Source: Hyalangium versicolor (GTDB lineage: Bacteria; Myxococcota; Myxococcia; Myxococcales; Myxococcaceae). Taken from it: a stretch of DNA of 64,000 nt. The notes beneath the pieces were generated by a model, which saw only the letters and a list, made by a program, of their open reading frames with translations, ran no database searches and had not been told where the DNA came from. The translations under genes and the position numbers were made by a program. Shown here piece by piece: positions 59,693 to 64,000 of the stretch. The stretch's first letter is position 1; every line of letters begins with the position of its first letter. The DNA lies in the NCBI RefSeq assembly GCF_020103695.1, contig NZ_JAHXBF010000022.1, forward strand, positions 62,001 to 126,000, read 5' to 3'.

Positions 59693-60778
59693 ATGACGGA
59701 TGCAGATCTTCTGAAGGAAGCCGATCGCCTCCAGGCGCTGCTGGCAGCGCACGCCGCCATGCACGACCGCGACACCACCTTCCCCGAAGAGGGGCGGGCC
59801 GAAATGGTGCGCTCCCCGCTGAACACGATGCTGCTGGAAGGCACCTCGTGGCTGACGTTCAGTCGGGTGGTGGGCCTCCTGGCCCAGGGAGATGCCTCGT
59901 TTGCTACGGCCTGGCTGATGCACCAGGGAGCGGCCGAGCTTCTGCGGTCCCTGGAGGATCCCACGCAAGCCTCTGCCCTCGAGGCCGACTTCCGGCGCGG
60001 CGCGTGGTTCGGCAATGCCCTGGGCGAGCCGACCAGTGGCAACCAGTTCCTCATGCCGCAGCAGCACGCCCGTCGGGCCGAAGGAGGCTGGCGCCTCACG
60101 GGAGCCAAGCGCTTCGTCTCCGGCGGTGAGCACGCGAAGTACCTCCTGACCAGCGCGCTCTGTGAGGGGCAGCCCCGGTTCTTCCTCATCGACAAGCATG
60201 ACTCCATCCGAGTGGAAGAGATCTGGGATCCCATGGGCATGCGGGCCACGCGCAGCCAGTTGCTGCACTTCCAGGACACGCTGCTGCCGGAGTCCCGGGT
60301 GCTGAAGGTGGATCCCACCCGGCCCACCGCCATTCCAGCGGGGCTGTCGTGGCTCTCGATCGGGATCGCGGAGGCGGCCCTGGGCTTCGCCATCGGCTAC
60401 GCCAAGGAGCGCCGGCTGCCGCCGGAGAACAAACCGCTCGCGGAGCTGCAGTGGGTCCAGTTCGCCGTCGCGGACATGAGCACCCGCCTGGAGGCGGCGA
60501 GATCGCTCGCCATGCGCGCGGCGACCGCGGCGGATCAGCGCGCGCCAGACCACCTTGTGCTGCAAATGCAGGCCAAGGTGGTGGCCAACGAGGCGGCGGT
60601 GTCCATCACCACTGCGGCCCTGGAGCTCGCCGGAGGCTCAGGCTACCTGCGCCATCGCCCCATCGAGCGGTACGTCCGCGACGCCATGAGCGGGCCGGTG
60701 ATGGCCTGGTCCGCCCCGGTCGTCCGCGACTTCCTGGGCAAGCTCCTGCTAGGGCTCATGGGACCTCCGCGAAGCTGA
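59693..60778 (+). CDS. Acyl-CoA-dehydrogenase-like flavoprotein
   Basis: 361 residues from ATG 59693 with AGGGA before (GTG one codon earlier). Features of acyl-CoA dehydrogenases: FSRVVGLLAQGDASFATAWL, WFGNALGEPTSGNQFLMPQQ, WRLTGAKRFVSGGEHAKYLL, and AALELAGGSGYLRHRPIERY. It is close to the FMN/FAD-dependent hydroxylase or desulfurisation (DszC) branch. The catalytic Glu of beta-oxidation enzymes is not evident. Substrate unknown; no pathway genes beside it. Confidence 0.85.
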   Translation: MTDADLLKEADRLQALLAAHAAMHDRDTTFPEEGRAEMVRSPLNTMLLEGTSWLTFSRVVGLLAQGDASFATAWLMHQGAAELLRSLEDPTQASALEADFRRGAWFGNALGEPTSGNQFLMPQQHARRAEGGWRLTGAKRFVSGGEHAKYLLTSALCEGQPRFFLIDKHDSIRVEEIWDPMGMRATRSQLLHFQDTLLPESRVLKVDPTRPTAIPAGLSWLSIGIAEAALGFAIGYAKERRLPPENKPLAELQWVQFAVADMSTRLEAARSLAMRAATAADQRAPDHLVLQMQAKVVANEAAVSITTAALELAGGSGYLRHRPIERYVRDAMSGPVMAWSAPVVRDFLGKLLLGLMGPPRS

Positions 60779-60835
60779 GTCCCCAGGCCCGACCCTTCGC
60801 CGGGCCCGGGGCTGCTCCAGAAGAGGCTCCAACTC

Positions 60836-62020
60836 TCAGGGGCAGGCGCCGGGGTGCGCGAGGTGGAGCGAGCTCGTGCTGGAGCCCTCTCCATCGGTCT
60901 CCAGGTACGCGTAGCCGATGCTCAGACCCCCATTCGCGTCATAGGCAAACGCGGTCTGGTGCACGAGGCCCGAGAGGACAGGCCCAGGGTTGAGGTGGAG
61001 GGGCGTAACAGACCATCCCTGGGGTCCCAGATCCGCGAGAACGAGCTGCGGCGTGGAGGACTGCTGGGGGATGAGCGCACGGACGGCACCGTTCTGCTCC
61101 ACTCTCAGCGAGGCGCCGTAGCCAGAACCTCCTGTCACGGCGACGTGCTGCCACGTCCCGGCCATCTTGCTCGCGTAGAAGACGGTGCCACTCTGACTCG
61201 TGTAGAGCAGGTGAGGCAGGCCCTGCTGATCCAGCGCGAGCGTGGGGACACCCTTCACGTCGGTGGCCACGAACTCCTTCTGCCAGAACTCCCCCGCGGA
61301 GGTGGTGTACTGGAGGGCTCCCGCGACATCCCGGTAGACGACGTGCGCCCGTCCCTGAGCGTCCACGGCGAGCGCCGGACTCTCGCTGCTGTCCGAGAGA
61401 GCCCCCCACGGAGACTGCCAGTTGCCGGAATAGCTCGAGGCGTACACGACATAGAACAGGTGCCCCTCGGTTCGAAGGTAGAGCACGTGCACGCCACCGC
61501 TCGAATCCACCGCGAGCGCGCGAGGCATGCCCTGGACGAGCGGGCGTACATCCCAGGCGCCGTTCCGATCGTGGGCGTACATCATGACGTCACTGTTGGG
61601 GGTGGAGAAGAGCAGGTGGCGGTGGTTCTGGGCATCGAGTTGGAGGTCCGCGATGGCACTCGCCCAGGCGTTCGGGATGGGATTCGGGGGCTCATTGACG
61701 AGGGTGGAGCCGACGAACAGCGTCGCGTCATTCACGTAGGCGTAGTGCGCATTCCCCGGCGACGCGAAGGCGAAGACGTCGGCTCGAGGCAGTGAGATGT
61801 CGCTGTAGCAGGAGCCCGTGCCCCCATCCGGATTTGGACTTCCTCCGTCTGTCGGCCCCCCATCGGGAGGAGGAGGCTGTTCTCCTCCGCCTCCCGAGCC
61901 CCCGTCCCAAGGGCCGTCGGGGAAGTGGTGGAAGACGTCGACCTTGATGGGATCGCATCCGGAGATCACCAGGGTGGACACAGCGACGAAGAGCGGAAGG
62001 AGCGCGGAACGAAGTGACAT
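60836..62020 (-). CDS. Lipoprotein with beta-propeller-like repeats
   Basis: 394 residues from ATG 62020 (MSLRSALLPLFVAVSTLVIS). Lipobox VISGC, then a Gly/Pro/Asp-rich linker (DGGSGGGGEQPPPPDGGPTD) common in myxobacterial lipoproteins. The rest shows repeated blocks ALAVDSSGGVHVLYL, ALAVDAQGRAHVVYRD, TLALDQQGLPHLLYTS: a BNR/NHL-like beta-propeller of about six blades. No enzyme motif. Surface exposed; role unknown. Confidence 0.85.
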   Translation of the reverse strand: MSLRSALLPLFVAVSTLVISGCDPIKVDVFHHFPDGPWDGGSGGGGEQPPPPDGGPTDGGSPNPDGGTGSCYSDISLPRADVFAFASPGNAHYAYVNDATLFVGSTLVNEPPNPIPNAWASAIADLQLDAQNHRHLLFSTPNSDVMMYAHDRNGAWDVRPLVQGMPRALAVDSSGGVHVLYLRTEGHLFYVVYASSYSGNWQSPWGALSDSSESPALAVDAQGRAHVVYRDVAGALQYTTSAGEFWQKEFVATDVKGVPTLALDQQGLPHLLYTSQSGTVFYASKMAGTWQHVAVTGGSGYGASLRVEQNGAVRALIPQQSSTPQLVLADLGPQGWSVTPLHLNPGPVLSGLVHQTAFAYDANGGLSIGYAYLETDGEGSSTSSLHLAHPGACP

Positions 62021-62100
62021 GGCGTGGACCTCGACGGAGCCGAGTGACTGAGCGGAATACGGAGTGAAGTCCGCTTCCGGGTCGTTCCCGCCCCGCGACT

Positions 62101-63804
62101 TCAGTGGCGCCAGGACAGCTCCGCTCCGTACGAGGGCTCCCACTGCCCCTTGTCATCGATGCGGAGGCGCTCGACTCCCGCGATGCCTCCGGCGCGGAGC
62201 TGCCCGAACGGCGTCCTCACCGTGACGCCCAGGGCCGCATGGCCCGTGAGCGCGAAGGGATCTCCCTGGCTACCGCCTGGATACGTCACCCCCACCAGCG
62301 CCCATCCCGCCGCTGCCTCGAGGAAGAGGCCCACCGGCCCCATGCTCTGCACACCGGTGAGGGCCTGAAGCGTGGCCTGGTGGATGCGCGCCCCCTGATT
62401 GGCCTGGGGCGTCAGCGCGTAGGAGGCTCGCAGGCCGTAGTAATGGGGCGAGGGAGGGCTGCGCCACGCCACACTCGGCCCGGTGGCCACGCCTCCCAGC
62501 ACCGGCTCTCGTAGCACGCTCAGCCCGAACTCCCAGCCAGCTCGCACGGGGGAAGGCGGCTCCGGGCGAAAGGGCAGCACCCGAGGCGCGGTGCTCTCAG
62601 GGAAGTCCACGCGACTCTGCCCCGTGGCGCTCACGTACTGCTCATAGAAGGGGCGATCGAGCGGAACAGAGAACAGTCCTCGGCGCAGGGCTTCCTCGGC
62701 CGGACCGCGCTCCTGCAGCTCGCGAGGCTCCATCTGGGGCACTCCCCTGGCGAGCTGGCTGAGTTCCAGGCGGGCCTCGGCGGTAGGAGAGCGCACCCAA
62801 TACACCTCCCGCTCGGGCAGCCGCAGTTCCACCCGCTGACCCTTCGCGCGCCGCAGATCCGCCAGCCGGAAGCCCTCGTCATCCTCCACGGAGATGCGCA
62901 GGGGCTCGAAGTGGGCGGGCAAGGTGAGAGTGGGGCCGCGAGGAAAGGGGCCCACCAGCGGGCGCCGGGGTGCACTACTCGGCGGGGAAGCGTGCACGGA
63001 GAGCCGGGCCGGGAGCCCCTTCACCCCATGCAGAGAGGCGGAGATGAAGGCCCCCAGCTCGCTGTACTCCACCATGCCATCGCCGTTGATGTCCGCGCCG
63101 CCCATCAGCCCCGAGCGCGTGACATGGCTGAACACGCCGGCGCGGATGCGAGACCACTCGAGCGTCTCACCGTCCTCGCTCTCGGCGAAGAGGAACCCCA
63201 CCTGGGGCCGTGCTTCCAGCTGCTCGCGAGAGAGCACTCCGCGCAGCTCCTCCAGCACTTCTGTCTCCGACTGGCCGCGGCGTCCCACGACGCCCGAAGC
63301 GCGGCAGGCATCCACGATGACGTGGACGTAGTCCGCTTCCAGGCGGTCCACCACCTGCGAGTAGAAGGAGAACCGGTCCAGCCGGCCGTCGGCCAGGGTG
63401 AAGTAGGCGTGTCCCGCTTCATCCGTGCTGCCGTGCCCCACGTAGATGACGAGCACGTCCGTCTCTCGCCCGGCTTCCCGGTCCGCACGGTGGGCCGCTT
63501 TCAGCCGAGCCACCGCGTGGGTGAGCTCCGCGGACGTGGGAGGCCGGACGCCCGCTAGCACGGGGCGATGGGTCTGGCGGGTGGGCTCGTCCGCGTCGAC
63601 CAGCAGCGTCGTCTCCACCCCCAGCCGCTGCAGCGTCTCCGCCCAGAGGACGCCGTCGTCATCCGCGAAGCGCAAGGGAGGCAGACTCGGATCGTCGCTG
63701 GCGTTGTGGGCGATGACGAGCGCGCGGCGCACCACCGGCGTGGCGAAAGCGGGAGCCGTGATGAACAGCAGGGCGGCTCCGAGGAGTGCTCCGAGCGCTC
63801 TCAT
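62101..63804 (-). CDS. Secreted caspase-like protease with EF-hand and barrel-like tail
   Basis: 567 residues with a signal peptide (~1-22, AFA-TP). Peptidase C14 domain (~25-230): catalytic His124 in VIYVGHGSTD and Cys167 in VIVDACRASG, with RRALVIAHNASDDPSLPPLR. DINGDGMVEYSE (238-249) is an EF-hand calcium loop. Residues ~270-400 are beta-rich; ~420-567 look like outer-membrane strands (SYGAELSWRH end). Orthocaspases (metacaspases) cleave after Arg/Lys and may need calcium. The secreted form with a barrel-like tail is unusual. The upstream gene overlaps its ATG by 4 bases. Confidence 0.85.
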   Translation of the reverse strand: MRALGALLGAALLFITAPAFATPVVRRALVIAHNASDDPSLPPLRFADDDGVLWAETLQRLGVETTLLVDADEPTRQTHRPVLAGVRPPTSAELTHAVARLKAAHRADREAGRETDVLVIYVGHGSTDEAGHAYFTLADGRLDRFSFYSQVVDRLEADYVHVIVDACRASGVVGRRGQSETEVLEELRGVLSREQLEARPQVGFLFAESEDGETLEWSRIRAGVFSHVTRSGLMGGADINGDGMVEYSELGAFISASLHGVKGLPARLSVHASPPSSAPRRPLVGPFPRGPTLTLPAHFEPLRISVEDDEGFRLADLRRAKGQRVELRLPEREVYWVRSPTAEARLELSQLARGVPQMEPRELQERGPAEEALRRGLFSVPLDRPFYEQYVSATGQSRVDFPESTAPRVLPFRPEPPSPVRAGWEFGLSVLREPVLGGVATGPSVAWRSPPSPHYYGLRASYALTPQANQGARIHQATLQALTGVQSMGPVGLFLEAAAGWALVGVTYPGGSQGDPFALTGHAALGVTVRTPFGQLRAGGIAGVERLRIDDKGQWEPSYGAELSWRH

Positions 63805-64000
63805 GGAAGCTCCTCGATGCGGACGAGTTGCCGCCGCACGATCGCCTCATCGGAGCGGGGGGCCTGGGGGGCGTGGAGCCCCACCTCTGGCGTCGAGGTG
63901 AAGGTGGCCTCTACCTCCACGGTGCCCGGCGTGTCTGGCAGTGGAACCGTCCACTCCAGAGCGGCCTCCTTTCCCGGACGTCCCGTGATGGGAAAGGCTT
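63801..64000 (-). CDS. C-terminal end of a gene coupled to the caspase-like gene (partial)
   Basis: The frame is open to the right edge and ends with TGA at 63801-63803, which overlaps the ATG of the caspase-like gene. Visible residues: AFPITGRPGKEAALEWTVPL, PDTPGTVEVEATFTSTPEVG, ending VRRQLVRIEELP. It looks like the last part of a beta-sandwich protein. Start and family lie outside the window. Confidence 0.8.
   Translation of the reverse strand, partial: AFPITGRPGKEAALEWTVPLPDTPGTVEVEATFTSTPEVGLHAPQAPRSDEAIVRRQLVRIEELP

Noticed and set aside
1..64000. CRISPR array, prophage or rRNA operon
   Set aside because: I saw no regularly spaced direct repeats, no phage structural genes and no rRNA-like sequence; the only recombinase is a fragment.

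Overview
The window is about 68-70 % G+C by eye, with dense, often overlapping genes. It carries mglB-mglA, a cluster of gliding-machinery (Glt) paralogues, a collagen-like lipoprotein, many signal-peptide proteins and a kinase/ATPase/histidine-kinase hybrid. This points to a predatory, gliding myxobacterium, most likely of the Myxococcus/Archangium/Cystobacter/Stigmatella group. The inferred MglB is nearly the sequence I remember for Myxococcus xanthus.

Bases 1-12080 are a motility block on the + strand. After the end of a helical-repeat protein come mglB and mglA, the GAP and the Ras-like GTPase of polarity control. Two secreted scaffold-like proteins follow, then four genes in the order and with the architecture of gltD-gltE-gltF-gltG of the gliding/spore-coat (Glt/Nfs) machines. 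From 12114 to 14653 (- strand) lies a secreted protein with a nuclease-like tail and a probable immunity partner. Bases 15095-22884 hold an acyltransferase-like/cyclic-nucleotide-binding fusion, a giant hybrid kinase and a small secreted protein. Bases 23032-24925 encode a beta-barrel plus a short OPX lipoprotein, a polysaccharide-export pair of the Wzp/Wza type. Bases 24943-31218 (- strand) are housekeeping: an inositol-phosphatase-family enzyme, a TlpA-like lipoprotein, a peptidoglycan-recycling group (LD-carboxypeptidase, serine hydrolase, Mpl) and an RsmB-like rRNA methyltransferase.

A tRNA-Asn at 31299 marks the start of an accessory region that runs to about 53 kb. Next to it is a SitBAI-type kin-discrimination cassette: barrel, toxin lipoprotein, CPCC immunity protein and two small genes, with every junction overlapping. 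A lower-G+C Gabija-like module (OLD nuclease plus UvrD-like helicase) follows an orphan inverted-repeat end at 36515. Beyond it is a field of remnants: a piece of sitB, a serine recombinase lacking both ends, an orphan toxin tail with its likely immunity gene, and an IstB fragment. An intact Snf2 helicase/zinc-protein pair sits among them. A DoxX operon with a frameshifted AraC regulator, Uma2 and MazG-like genes and a 122-bp MITE complete the region.

From 53 kb on come two small metabolic gene/regulator pairs (oxidoreductase with TetR; enoyl-CoA hydratase with HxlR), a collagen-repeat lipoprotein, a protein with a suggestive Cys/His motif, a methyltransferase, an acyl-CoA-dehydrogenase-like enzyme, a lipoprotein and a secreted caspase-like protease with EF-hand and barrel-like parts.

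The most unusual content is the layered toxin/immunity and defence material at 12-15 kb and 31-46 kb. All assignments rest on reading translations and motifs; no search was run.
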